This document shows, one piece after another, positions 55,063-63,830 of a DNA stretch of 64,000 nucleotides. The stretch lies in the NCBI RefSeq assembly GCF_003058325.1, contig NZ_CP028843.1, positions 22,501 to 86,500 of the forward strand, given 5' to 3'. The first letter of the stretch is position 1. Each line of letters starts with the position of its first letter. Under the pieces are notes generated by a model, which saw nothing but the letters and a program-made list of their open reading frames with translations, was not told where the DNA came from and made no database searches. Both the position numbers and the translations under genes were made by a program. This DNA comes from Methylobacterium currus. Lineage in GTDB: Bacteria; Pseudomonadota; Alphaproteobacteria; Rhizobiales; Beijerinckiaceae.

Positions 55063-55179
55063 TGACCGTGGCGGCGTCGCCGCACCCGCCCGTCTGCGCG
55101 GTGTGGATGCTGGGGTTTTCCCTCTCTTCACCCTGTTCGGCAAGCTCGCGTTAAGCACGGGCTCGCGAAGCTCGGCGCC

Positions 55180-55299
55180 ATGATCATCGCTGCTCTCTCC
55201 CTCGCCCTCTGCGCCGCCGGCGCCCTCGTCCTCGGCCTCGGGACTATCGTCACGGTCGAGCCGCCGCGGGACCACCCGTACGGCGCCAGCCTGCTCTGA
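55180..55299 (+). CDS. Possible small membrane peptide (39 residues)
   Basis: The start MIIAALSLALCAAGALVLGLG is a single hydrophobic segment, followed by a short polar tail ending GASLL. The ribosome site is weak. The gene lies 41 bases before an MFS gene on the same strand. Confidence 0.4.
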   Translation: MIIAALSLALCAAGALVLGLGTIVTVEPPRDHPYGASLL

Positions 55300-55340
55300 G
55301 GGACAGCGCGACGGACCGGAAATCCGGGTAGGCTTGCGCG

Positions 55341-56552
55341 ATGCAAGTCGGAGCCGTTCTGCCGCGCTTCCTCCTCGTCTACGCCGCGCTCTATGCCGGT
55401 TACGGCCTGACCACGCCGTTCCTGCCCGCGCTCCTCAGCGAGCGCGGGCTCTCCGCCACCGAGGTCGGCCTGGTGCTCGCCGCCGCCACCGGCATCCGGC
55501 TCGCTGCCGGGCCCCTGGCGGGCCGCGTCGCCGACCGGCTCGCCGCGGGCCGCGGCGTGCTCGCGGCCTGCGCGGCCCTCTCGGCGGGAAGCGCCCTCCT
55601 GTACCTCGCCGGTCACGGCTTCTCCGGGCTCATGCTCGCCGGCCTCGCCCACGCCGCCGCGACGGCGCCGCTCGCGCCGCTGGCCGACGCCCTGGCCCTG
55701 ACCGCCGCCGCCGCCAAGACTGCCGCCGCCAAGACTGCCGCCGAGCCCTTCCGCTTCGCCTACGGCACCGTGCGGGGCGCGGGCTCGGCCGCCTTCATCG
55801 CCGGCACCCTGGCGGCCGGCCAGGTCACGGGATCCTTGGGCCTCGCGGCCCTGCCGGTGGCCGGCGCCATCGCCTTCGCGGCGCTGGCCGGCGCGACGCT
55901 CCGCCTGCCGGACGCCGCGAGCCCGGCCGAGGCCCCCTCCGGGGGGCGCGGCAGCGCCGGGGCCGGGCTGCTGCTGCGCTCCGCAACCTTCCGCCGCCTC
56001 GTCGCGGTGGCAGCCCTGGTGATCGGCAGCCACGCGGTGCACGACGCCTTCGCGGTGATCCGCTGGCGGGCAGCGGGCCTGACTCCGTCCACCGCGAGCC
56101 TGCTCTGGGCCGAGGCGGTGGCGGCGGAGGTGCTGGTCTTCTTTCTCCTCGGCCCGCCGCTCCTCGCCCGCCTCGGCCCCGCCGGCGCCCTGGGCCTCGC
56201 GGCGGGTGCCGGAGCCCTGCGCTGGTCGGTGGCGGCGCTCACCGTCGCGCTGCCGGCCCTCGTCGGCATCCAGGCCCTGCACGGGCTGACCTTCGCACTG
56301 CTGCATCTCGCGGCGATGCGGATCCTCAGCCAGACGGTGCCGCCCGCCCTCGCGGCGACGGCCCAGACCGTCTACGGCACGCTCGGCCTAGGCCTCGCCA
56401 CCGCCCTCGCGACCCTGGCGGCCGGCCCGCTCTACGGCGCCCTCGGGGCGGGGGCGTTCTGGGTCATGACGGGGCTCTGCGGGGCAGCGTTGCTCCTGGT
56501 GCCGGGTCTGCGGGACAGGGCGACCGCCGTGTCGGACCACCGGAAGGACTAG
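55341..56552 (+). CDS. MFS_1-like transporter
   Basis: This 403-residue protein has 12 hydrophobic segments. It begins VLPRFLLVYAALYAGYGLTTPFLPALL, the pattern of the phenylpropionate-permease-like MFS branch, and has the motif A variant GRVADRLAAGRG. The central loop carries a small repeat, AAAAKTAAAKTAA. The substrate is unknown. Confidence 0.85.
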   Translation: MQVGAVLPRFLLVYAALYAGYGLTTPFLPALLSERGLSATEVGLVLAAATGIRLAAGPLAGRVADRLAAGRGVLAACAALSAGSALLYLAGHGFSGLMLAGLAHAAATAPLAPLADALALTAAAAKTAAAKTAAEPFRFAYGTVRGAGSAAFIAGTLAAGQVTGSLGLAALPVAGAIAFAALAGATLRLPDAASPAEAPSGGRGSAGAGLLLRSATFRRLVAVAALVIGSHAVHDAFAVIRWRAAGLTPSTASLLWAEAVAAEVLVFFLLGPPLLARLGPAGALGLAAGAGALRWSVAALTVALPALVGIQALHGLTFALLHLAAMRILSQTVPPALAATAQTVYGTLGLGLATALATLAAGPLYGALGAGAFWVMTGLCGAALLLVPGLRDRATAVSDHRKD

Positions 56553-56618
56553 TACGCCCGGATCATTGTAATGGTACGGCGGAGCATGCCTTAAGCGTCG
56601 GTCACCGGAGACCGCACG

Positions 56619-57335
56619 ATGGCGCCGTCGCCCAAGAACACGTCCGAGAACAACGAGCCCAAGGACAACGAGCCCAGAAGCGATCCGGACCGGACCGATC
56701 CCGCGCACGCCGAGGCGCCCTCCCTGCCGGCCGGGATCCAGGCCCATCTCGGGGCGGCGTTGCGCGTCGCCTACGACGACGCCGCGCTCGCGCCCTCCAC
56801 GCACCTCCAGGCGCTGGTCGCCCGCCTCGCCGCGGCCCTAGCCGGCCTCGACACAGCCTCGGCCGAGGCCTTCCGCCGCGACCTCCTGGAGGAGGTGCCG
56901 CGGCTGCGGCGCCGGGCCGTGACCCTGTGCAACGACCGCACCCGTGCCGACGACCTGGTGCAGGAAACGTTGCTCAAGGCCTGGGCGGCGCAGGACCGGT
57001 TCGCCCCCGGCACTCACCTCTCGGCCTGGCTCTACACCATCCTGCGCAACAGCTTCTATTCCGAGCACCAGAAGCGGGCGCGCGAGGTCGGCGATCCCGA
57101 CGGGCTGTTCGCCGCGAGCCTGGTCTCCCTGCCGGCGCAGCAGGGCAACCTCGAGCTGCGCGACGTGCAGACCGCCCTTGAGCGCCTGGTGCCGGACCAG
57201 CGCGAGGCGCTGCTGCTCTCCGCCGTGCACGACCTCTCCTACGAGGACATCGCGACGGCGATGGAGTGCCGGGTCGGCACCGTGAAGAGCCGGATCAACC
57301 GCGCCCGGGCGCGCCTCGCCGAGCTGCTGGGCTGA
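56619..57335 (+). CDS. EcfG (ECF15)-type sigma factor with N-terminal NepR-like domain
   Basis: The protein has 238 residues. The sigma-2 domain (about 86-150) with ADDLVQETLLKAWAAQDRF, and sigma-4 (about 182-236) with LSYEDIATAMECRVGTVKSR, match the alphaproteobacterial general-stress sigma factor EcfG. The N-terminal 80 residues are not usual in EcfG. Residues 39-75 (IQAHLGAALRVAYDDA...LQALVARLAAAL) resemble the NepR anti-sigma pattern IG..LR..YDD...EP.P.R...LL..L. It would thus be an anti-sigma/sigma fusion. No PhyR gene is adjacent. In the standard circuit phosphorylated PhyR pulls NepR off EcfG. Confidence 0.8.
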   Translation: MAPSPKNTSENNEPKDNEPRSDPDRTDPAHAEAPSLPAGIQAHLGAALRVAYDDAALAPSTHLQALVARLAAALAGLDTASAEAFRRDLLEEVPRLRRRAVTLCNDRTRADDLVQETLLKAWAAQDRFAPGTHLSAWLYTILRNSFYSEHQKRAREVGDPDGLFAASLVSLPAQQGNLELRDVQTALERLVPDQREALLLSAVHDLSYEDIATAMECRVGTVKSRINRARARLAELLG

Positions 57336-57352
57336 CGGGACGCCCGGCCGGC

Positions 57353-57628
57353 CTATCGGTTGCAGCCGACGCAGATACCGGTGTCGATCCGGTCGTCGAC
57401 GCGCTCCTGGCGGGTGCGGTCATCGATGCGGCGCTCCAGGCGCTGGTCGGCCGCGCCGGGATGCGGCACGGTCTGGCCGACCGAGCTGGTATTCGGCGCC
57501 GTGATGGTGGAGCGCGGCCCGCCGCCGGTGCCGGTCTGGTCGGGGAGCGCCTGCGCCCGGGCGAGGGAGCCGGTCGAGACGAGCGCGCCGGCGAGGAGCA
57601 CGCGGGTGAGCGAACGCGATGCGGGCAT
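57353..57628 (-). CDS. Small exported protein of unknown function
   Basis: The 91-residue protein has a clear signal peptide (1-25, ending LARAQA), a Thr/Gly/Pro-rich middle, and a charged C-terminal part RLERRIDDRTRQERVDDRID ending CVGCNR. AGGAG lies six bases before the ATG at 57628. It is convergent with the sigma-factor gene. Confidence 0.7.
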   Translation of the reverse strand: MPASRSLTRVLLAGALVSTGSLARAQALPDQTGTGGGPRSTITAPNTSSVGQTVPHPGAADQRLERRIDDRTRQERVDDRIDTGICVGCNR

Positions 57629-57745
57629 GATGGACTCCTGTCGCAGGAGAACCTGACTCCCAAGGGGCCGACGCGGCCGCCCGCAGACTCTAACGCGGCA
57701 GGGACGCGGCCGTTGCGCCGGTGCCCGTCCGCGCTCGCCGTCCGC

Positions 57746-57856
57746 TCAGGAGCGCCGCCGGGAGACTGGATCCTCGCGGGTATCGGGATGATGACCGAAC
57801 ACGCCGACGACGACCAGAACGGCAACGAGCCCCAGGGCGATCAGGAACACCTGCAT
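57746..57856 (-). CDS. Small single-span membrane peptide (36 residues)
   Basis: The start MQVFLIALGLVAVLVVVGVFG gives one membrane segment, followed by HHPDTREDPVSRRRS. The ribosome site AAGGAG lies five bases before the ATG at 57856, one of the best in the window. It may form a transcript with the small exported protein gene downstream. Confidence 0.65.
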   Translation of the reverse strand: MQVFLIALGLVAVLVVVGVFGHHPDTREDPVSRRRS

Positions 57857-58239
57857 CTCATCTCCTTCGCGCGGGACGGGTCGCGACCGGACCCCGCGCA
57901 CTCCCTAACAAGATCCGCGCCACCTTCTGCCGGGTGGCGATAGCCGCCGCCCCATGACGGCAGGACGACAGACCCCATACTTTGCATGCAGAGCGACCGA
58001 GATGCAAAGACATGAGGCTGGCCCGCCAGGCCAACCCCCGCCAAGACCCGCCAGGCCAAGACCCGCCATGCCAAGACCCGCCGGGCCAGGCGGTTCGTCC
58101 CAAACGGCCCGCCGCATGGGCGGCCGTGCGCCTCGGCTCGTCGCCCGTCCGACCGGGGCACGCCTCCGGGCGGGAACGGTGGCCCGCTCCTGCCGTTGCC
58201 CCGGTCCGATCGCATCCCGAACCGCGGACACACACCCTC
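57857..58239. other. Gap with a 15-bp tandem repeat
   Basis: About three copies of CCAAGACCCGCCAGG lie at 58041-58085, with degenerate copies on each side (58021-58092). No gene is seen. A patch with TTTGCATGCAG and AAAGACATG at 57980-58010 is AT-richer and may contain promoters. Confidence 0.6.
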
Positions 58240-58545
58240 ATGCCGACGCGCACCCTCCTCGCCCTCTCCTTCGCGCTCGTGACCGGCGCCGCCGCCGCCC
58301 AGGGCATCAACAACGGCAGCGGCGCCGCCCCGTCCTCGACCGGCAACACCGGGTCGGGCATGGCGAGCCAGCCGCCGGGCACCGGCATCGGCGGCAACAA
58401 CCCGGGCAGCATGGGCTCGACCGGCTCGCAGGGGTCGAGCGGCGGCAATATGGGCCCCGGCCCGACCGTGAAGCGCGACGGCCCGACCGGCAGCGGCTCG
58501 CCCGGCACCGGCCCCGGTTCTCAGAAGAACGGCACCGCGCGCTGA
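58240..58545 (+). CDS. Secreted Gly/Ser/Pro-rich protein
   Basis: This 101-residue protein has a signal peptide (1-20, ending AAAA). The rest is almost wholly Gly, Ser, Thr, Pro and Asn, and ends in a Gly-rich tail with TVKRDGPTG. It is likely disordered and exported. No function can be assigned. Confidence 0.65.
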   Translation: MPTRTLLALSFALVTGAAAAQGINNGSGAAPSSTGNTGSGMASQPPGTGIGGNNPGSMGSTGSQGSSGGNMGPGPTVKRDGPTGSGSPGTGPGSQKNGTAR

Positions 58546-58553
58546 CGCCAGGC

Positions 58554-58618
58554 GCGTCCCGCGCGTCGGGCCGACACCTGCGTCCCGCGCGTCGGGCCGA
58601 CACCTGCGTCCCGCGCAT
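58554..58618. repeat. 26-bp direct repeat upstream of tarD
   Basis: A 26-bp unit beginning GCGTCCCGCGCGTCGGGCC occurs at 58554-58579 and 58580-58605, with a partial third copy from 58606. It lies in the short gap between the Gly-rich gene and D-tartrate dehydratase. Confidence 0.85.
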
Positions 58619-58680
58619 TTGCCAGCGTGGGCGCGCACCCCTACGAGACGGTCCCGTCAGCCTCCCGAGGGGGATCCGCC

Positions 58681-59850
58681 ATGCGCATCACCGCCATCCG
58701 CGACATCGTCGCGCCGATCAAGTCGGACATCGCCAACGCCTGGATCGACTTCTCGACCATGACGGCGAGCGTGGTCGCGGTGGTGACCGACGCCGTGGTC
58801 GACGGGCGCCCGGTCGTCGGCTTCGGCTTCAACTCGAATGGCCGCTACGCCCCGCAAGGCCTGCTGCACGAGCGCTTCATCCCGCGCCTCCTGGCGGCGC
58901 CCCCCGCGGATCTCCAGGGCGAGGACGGGCTCGTCGACCCCCACCGGGCCTGGGCGGCGATGATGAAGAACGAGAAGCCCGGCGGCCACGGCGAGCGCTC
59001 GGTGGCGGTCGGGGTGCTCGACATGGCCCTGTGGGACGCGCTCGCCAAGGCGAAGGGCGTGCCGCTGTGGCGGCTGCTCGCCGACCGCTACCGCGGCGGC
59101 GAGGCCGATCCCAAGGCCTGGGTCTACGCCGCCGGCGGCTACTACTATCCGGGCAAGGGCCTCGACGCCCTCAAGGACGAGATGCGCTCCTATCTCGACC
59201 GCGGCTACAGCACCGTGAAGATGAAGGTCGGGCTGGTGCCGCTCGAGGAGGACATCGCCCGGATCGAGGCGGTCCTGAGCGTGCTCGGCGGCGACGGGTC
59301 CCGCCTCTGCGTCGACGTCAACGGGCGCTTCACGCTCGAAGAGGCGATCCGCTTCGGCCGGGCGGTCGCACCCTACGGGCTGCGCTGGTACGAGGAGCCG
59401 GTCGATCCCCTCGACTACCTGGCTCATGCGGCACTCGCCACGACCTATGACGGGCCCCTCGCCACCGGCGAGAACCTCTTTTCGCATCAGGACGCCCGCA
59501 ACCTGATCCGCCACGGGGGCTTGCGGCCGGACCGGGACATCCTGCAATTCGATCCCGCCCTGTCCTACGGGCTGGTCGAGTATCTGCGCACCCTCGAGGT
59601 TCTTCGCGCCCATGGCTGGTCGCCGCGCCGCTGCGTGCCCCATGGCGGCCACCAGTTCGCGCTCAACATCGCGGTCGGCCTCGGCCTCGGCGGCAACGAG
59701 AGCTACCCGGACGTCTTCGCCCCCTTCGGCGGCTTCGCCGACGCGGTGCCGGTGGAGGACAGCCGGGTCGCGATGCCGGACGTGCCAGGCATCGGCTTCG
59801 AGGCGAAGACCGCGCTCTACGCGGTGATGCGGCCGCTGGAGCGGGAGTGA
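58681..59850 (+). CDS. tarD: D-tartrate dehydratase (enolase superfamily)
   Basis: The 389-residue enzyme dehydrates D-tartrate to oxaloacetate. It follows the Bradyrhizobium TarD closely in the blocks GFGFNSNGRY, NEKPGGHGERSVAVG, YAAGGYYYPGKGL and TGENLFSHQDARNL. Catalytic residues are visible: Lys182 in KMK, metal ligands Asp212, Glu238/239 and Glu264, and the His in CVPHGGHQ (His321/324). GAGGGGG lies about seven bases before the ATG at 58681. No tartrate transporter gene is directly adjacent; the OFA and MFS genes upstream are too far away to link. Confidence 0.93.
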   Translation: MRITAIRDIVAPIKSDIANAWIDFSTMTASVVAVVTDAVVDGRPVVGFGFNSNGRYAPQGLLHERFIPRLLAAPPADLQGEDGLVDPHRAWAAMMKNEKPGGHGERSVAVGVLDMALWDALAKAKGVPLWRLLADRYRGGEADPKAWVYAAGGYYYPGKGLDALKDEMRSYLDRGYSTVKMKVGLVPLEEDIARIEAVLSVLGGDGSRLCVDVNGRFTLEEAIRFGRAVAPYGLRWYEEPVDPLDYLAHAALATTYDGPLATGENLFSHQDARNLIRHGGLRPDRDILQFDPALSYGLVEYLRTLEVLRAHGWSPRRCVPHGGHQFALNIAVGLGLGGNESYPDVFAPFGGFADAVPVEDSRVAMPDVPGIGFEAKTALYAVMRPLERE

Positions 59851-60306
59851 GCGCCCGGCCCGCTCCTGCTCGCCACGACACGGGATGGACCGGTCTCCCG
59901 GCTCCAGGGCCGATCCGGGGGCCCTGGGCGGAGGGAGGCTTGCGGCACGGTACGCGATCGAAGGCCGCCTGCCGCGAGGCGGTGCCGCTCGGCTCGCGTC
60001 ACCGGATCGGCACGATCGCCGGCGGCATGCGCGGCCCATCACGCCCGCATATTCGATTACGTCTATACAAATACGATATTCATTCCCATGGTGAATGAAT
60101 AGCTTGCGCCCTAAAAATCCCCATCCAGCACATCGTCTTGCCGGAGGCAGACCGTCCGAGGATGAAACGGTCCGCGGGATCTTTCGCTCATGTGTGCGGC
60201 GCCCGTAAAACGACTGCATTGACCGGCCTCGCCGGAGAAGCGCACAAGGCCGGGACGGGGCCCGACCACCGGGGGTCGAGCGAGGCGACGGGAGAAGCGG
60301 ACCACC
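59851..60306. other. Gap with an AT-rich dyad
   Basis: No gene is seen. The dyad ATTCATTC (60078-60085) / GAATGAAT (60093-60100) around CCATGG lies in a short AT-rich patch and is a candidate operator. It is about 200 bases before the PAS gene. Confidence 0.5.
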
Positions 60307-60912
60307 ATGATCGGGGACGTCGAGGGAAGACGCGGCGCCGGGACGGCGCGGCCGTCCCTGCCGGTGACGGCGGACATGGTCGGCACCTGGTCGTGGGACA
60401 TCGCCGGCGACCGGATGCATGCCGACGATGTCGCCGGCAGCCTGTTCGGGGCCGATCTCGACCGCCTGGCGAAGGGCGCGCCCTTGCGGGTCTTCGCGGC
60501 CTGCATCCATCCCGACGACCGCGACGCCGTCATCGCCCGGATGCAGCACGGCGCGGCGGAAGGCGGCTCGTTCGTGGCCGAGTTCCGGGTGCGGGATGCC
60601 GCCGGCCGGACGCTGTGGGTGCTCTCCCGCGCCCGCTACGAGCGCGGCCGCGACGGCCGCCCGGCCCGGGCGCACGGCATCCTGGTCGACATGACCGGCA
60701 GCGCGCTGAGCGACACCGCCTACGGCCACTGCGTCGATGCGCGGCCGGACTCCCCCCTGGAGCAGGCCGCCGAGGCCTGCATCGCCGCCCGCGAGGCCCT
60801 GGCGAGCGCGGACCGGCCGTTCCTCCTCAAGATCCTCGACATGCTGCTCCTGGAACTCGGCCGGGAGATCGGCAAGAGCCTGCGCCGGGCCACGCTGCGC
60901 CGCCTGAGCTGA
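60307..60912 (+). CDS. Stand-alone PAS-domain protein
   Basis: This 201-residue soluble protein has one PAS fold of the PAS_3 type (about 20-135: VGTWSWDIAGDRMHAD, CIHPDDRDAVIARM, EFRVRDAAGRTLWVLSRARYE). A helical C-terminal region (about 155-195) may mediate dimerisation or signalling. No kinase, GGDEF or DNA-binding output is visible, so it probably acts through a partner protein. Confidence 0.8.
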   Translation: MIGDVEGRRGAGTARPSLPVTADMVGTWSWDIAGDRMHADDVAGSLFGADLDRLAKGAPLRVFAACIHPDDRDAVIARMQHGAAEGGSFVAEFRVRDAAGRTLWVLSRARYERGRDGRPARAHGILVDMTGSALSDTAYGHCVDARPDSPLEQAAEACIAAREALASADRPFLLKILDMLLLELGREIGKSLRRATLRRLS

Positions 60913-61026
60913 CGAGAGCGGCGCGGCGCATCGCCGACGGGGCGACGCGCCGCCTTGTGGGCCGGGTCCGGGCTGGGTATGGGCCGGGTCTCAGGGCCGT
61001 CCGGCCCGCCAGAGACTCAACGGGCG

Positions 61027-61653
61027 ATGATCGGCAAGCTGAAGGGCGTCGTGGATTCCTACGGCGAGGATTTCGTGATCCTCGACGTGCACGGCGTCGG
61101 CTACGTGGTGCATTGCTCGGCCCGCACGCTGCAGCGCCTGCCCCCTATCGGCGAGGCGGCGGAGCTGGCGATCGAGACCCATGTGCGCGAGGACATGATC
61201 CGCCTCTACGGCTTCCGGGCCGATGCGGAGCGCGAGTGGTTCCGCCTGCTCCAGACGGTGCAGGGCGTCGGCACCCGGGTCGCCCTCGGGGTGCTCTCGG
61301 TGATGGAGCCGGGCGACCTCGCCACCGCCATTGCCACCGGCGACAAGGGCGCGGTCGCCCGCGCCCCCGGCGTCGGCCCCCGCCTCGCCGCCCGGCTGGT
61401 GGCCGAGCTGAAGGACAAGGCCCCGGCCTTCTCAGCCATAGACCCGGCCCTGATCCAGCTTACCGGGGCGGTGGAGGACAACACCGCGCCCCAGCCGGTG
61501 GCTGACGCGATCTCGGCGCTCGTCAATCTCGGCTACGCCCAGGTCCAGGCCTCGGCGGCGGTGGCCGCGGCGCTGAAGGGGGCCGGCGAAGGCGCGGCGG
61601 CGATGGAGGCCAAGACCCTGATCCGCCTGGGCCTGCGTGAACTGGCGCGGTGA
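61027..61653 (+). CDS. ruvA: Holliday junction branch migration protein RuvA
   Basis: The 208-residue protein binds Holliday junctions as a tetramer and loads the RuvB motor. It has domain [10 protein letters not shown]...[11 protein letters not shown], the helix-hairpin-helix domain II with [10 protein letters not shown] and [19 protein letters not shown], and the flexible domain III that contacts RuvB. RuvB is not adjacent downstream, unusual because ruvA and ruvB often form an operon; ruvC is not upstream either. The ATG at 61027 gives the exact family start. Confidence 0.96.
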   Translation: MIGKLKGVVDSYGEDFVILDVHGVGYVVHCSARTLQRLPPIGEAAELAIETHVREDMIRLYGFRADAEREWFRLLQTVQGVGTRVALGVLSVMEPGDLATAIATGDKGAVARAPGVGPRLAARLVAELKDKAPAFSAIDPALIQLTGAVEDNTAPQPVADAISALVNLGYAQVQASAAVAAALKGAGEGAAAMEAKTLIRLGLRELAR

Positions 61654-61672
61654 TCGGGCCCGGGCGGTCTGA

Positions 61673-62266
61673 TCAGACCCGGAAGTCGAACACCGCCGCC
61701 TGGCTGCCCTTCGTCGTGCTCCCGCTGCCGCTCGCGCCGTAACCACTCGCCTGGGTCTGCGCCTGCGAGTCCTGCACCTGCTTCAGGAAGCTCGCGAGGA
61801 GATCGCTGGCGTCGGTGGTGGCGGAGGCCGTGTCGGTCGAGCCCGCCGTGTCGGCGCCGCCGGAGGGCGGCGGGCCGGGGGGAGGACCGCCGGCGCCGCC
61901 GACGCCACCGCGATCCCCGTCGCGGCCACCGCCCTTCTGAGACGACAGCAGGCTCTTGAGCGTCGTCGCCTGGTCGCTCGTCAGGGCGCCTTTGGTGACC
62001 TCGGCGCCGATGAGGTCGTCCATCCGGCTCCTGGCCTGCGCCGGGTCGAGGCGGGTGCCGCCACGGGTGCCGGAGGTGCCCGATATCGCTTGGTCGATAT
62101 CCTGGACCGCGCTCGTGAGCGCGCTCGCGTCGGTGTCGCCGAGGCTGCCGGCCTGCTGCTGCGCCGAGATCTGGTCGAGGAGCCGCTGCTTGGGCCCGCC
62201 GGCCTTCTCGACCCTGGGCTGACTGATCGGCTGGGCGGCGGCGCTGGATGCGGAGACGGTGGTCAT
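61673..62266 (-). CDS. Low-complexity protein of unknown function
   Basis: The protein has 197 residues. The N-terminal half is helical, with VEKAGGPKQRLLDQISAQQ and a stretch RMDDLIGAEVTKGALTSDQ that recurs in uncharacterised alphaproteobacterial proteins. The C-terminal half is Gly/Pro/Ser-rich with a helix SDLLASFLKQVQDSQAQ. There is no signal peptide. It is convergent with ruvA, 19 bases apart. Confidence 0.65.
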   Translation of the reverse strand: MTTVSASSAAAQPISQPRVEKAGGPKQRLLDQISAQQQAGSLGDTDASALTSAVQDIDQAISGTSGTRGGTRLDPAQARSRMDDLIGAEVTKGALTSDQATTLKSLLSSQKGGGRDGDRGGVGGAGGPPPGPPPSGGADTAGSTDTASATTDASDLLASFLKQVQDSQAQTQASGYGASGSGSTTKGSQAAVFDFRV

Positions 62267-62468
62267 GGGGCGGGGACCTCGCGTGGACGGGGACGATCCG
62301 TCATCCCCGATGCGGGTCAGAGTGCGTCCGGCGCGGCTTAAGAGAACTTTCGCCGACGCAAGAGAAAGGTTTCCTTCCGTTGCGCCGCGCCGTGACGCAA
62401 CGAGACGCTACATCTTCGCCGGACGTATCCGGTGGCGCGGCGTCCGAACGGATCGTTCGCGAGCCGTG

Positions 62469-63830
62469 TCAGGCGGCCCGGGCCGCCGGCTGGCGCGGCA
62501 CGGCGCCGGGCGCCCGCGGCAGTTCGAGCCGCACGCACAGGCCCTGCGGAGCCCGGTTCTCCAGGCTGAACGCGCCGCCATGCGACTGGGCGATGGCGCT
62601 CGCGATCGACAGGCCGAGGCCGAAGCCGCCGGCCTCGTTGAGGGTGCGGGCGCGGTCGCCGCGCACGAAGGGCTGGAGCATCAGGGCGCGCTCCTCCTCC
62701 GGGATCCCCGGGCCCTCGTCCAGGATCTCGACCGCGACGCGGCCCGGCCCGGCCTCGACGAGGCGCACGGTGGCGCCGCCGGCATATTTCACCGCGTTGT
62801 CGATCAGGTTGGTGAGCGCCCGCTGCAACTCGCCGGAGGAGCCGCGCACCAGGGCCGGCCGCAGGTCCTCGGCCCGCACCGCCTCGCCGATATCGGCGAA
62901 GCCGTCGCAGACCGTCTGCACCACCGAGGCGAGATCGATCAGGCTCAGGCCCTCGCGGGACTGGCCGTCGCGCACGAAGGACAGGGCCGCCTCGACCAGC
63001 GCGTTCATCTGGTCGAGGTCGCGCAGGAACTGCCGGCGCAGGGTCTCGTCCTCCAGGAACTCCGCCCTGAGGCGCAGGCGGGTGATCGGCGTGCGCAGGT
63101 CGTGGCTGATCGCCGCCAGCATGTGGGTGCGGTCGTCGATCAGGCGCAAGACCCGGTCGCGCATCCGGCCCAGCGCCCGGGACACCGCCAGCACCTCCTC
63201 CGGCCCGCGCTGCGGCAGCGGCCGCGCCTCGGTGGCGGTGCCGAAGGCCTCTGCCGCCTCGGCCAGCCGCGCGAGCGGCGCGGTGAGCGCCCGGGTCGCC
63301 CAGATCGACAGCAGCGTCAGCGAGAGGGCGAGGAAGACCAGGGTGATCAGCACCGCGCTGGTCAGCGGCGGGTGCGGCAGCGGCAGGGGCGGCAGGTCGG
63401 CGGCGAGCTGCAGGCCGCCCGGCCCGGCGATGCGCAGGTGCAGGGCGCCGGCGGGCTGGTGCTCGGCCGCGACGCCGTAACCGGGCCCCAAGGCCGCGCG
63501 CAGGCCCGTGATCTCCGGCACGTCGGCGCTCGACGGGCTAGGCGCGTTCGGCTCGTTGGCGGGCAGCAGGGTCAGGTGGAGGGAGGAGGCGCTGTGGCGG
63601 GCCGCCGCCACCACGTCGGCCCGGTCTTCCGCCGGCGCGGCCGCCACCATGTGGACCACGGTGACGAGGCGGTTGGCCAGCGCGCTCGGGCGCTCGTCGG
63701 AGCGGCGCAGCTCCGGGCGCAGCAGCAGGAAGGCCACCGTCACGACGACGTGGGTGACCACGATCGCGGCGACCACCAGGAGGGCGAGCTGCCCGGCGAT
63801 GCGGCCCGGCAGGGGCCCCTTCCCGGTCAT
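62469..63830 (-). CDS. EnvZ-type sensor histidine kinase
   Basis: The kinase has 453 residues. Two membrane segments (about 15-35 and 155-180) flank a periplasmic sensor. HAMP (about 180-230), HisKA with phospho-His in AAISHDLRTPITRLRLR (about 240), and HATPase follow, with NLIDNAVKYAG, DEGPGIP and GFGLGLSIASAIAQ. Its start overlaps the response regulator stop by three to four bases (ATGA), so the pair is translationally coupled and cognate. The signal is unknown. Confidence 0.93.
   Translation of the reverse strand: MTGKGPLPGRIAGQLALLVVAAIVVTHVVVTVAFLLLRPELRRSDERPSALANRLVTVVHMVAAAPAEDRADVVAAARHSASSLHLTLLPANEPNAPSPSSADVPEITGLRAALGPGYGVAAEHQPAGALHLRIAGPGGLQLAADLPPLPLPHPPLTSAVLITLVFLALSLTLLSIWATRALTAPLARLAEAAEAFGTATEARPLPQRGPEEVLAVSRALGRMRDRVLRLIDDRTHMLAAISHDLRTPITRLRLRAEFLEDETLRRQFLRDLDQMNALVEAALSFVRDGQSREGLSLIDLASVVQTVCDGFADIGEAVRAEDLRPALVRGSSGELQRALTNLIDNAVKYAGGATVRLVEAGPGRVAVEILDEGPGIPEEERALMLQPFVRGDRARTLNEAGGFGLGLSIASAIAQSHGGAFSLENRAPQGLCVRLELPRAPGAVPRQPAARAA

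Noticed and set aside
54730..55065. Plus-strand protein with MAIFAV repeats
   Set aside because: It begins inside the reductase gene on the other strand and consists of reductase shadow plus repeat. No ribosome site was seen.
58021..58092. Minus-strand protein with a repeated LAWRV pattern
   Set aside because: It only reflects the 15-bp tandem repeat. No start site or family was found.
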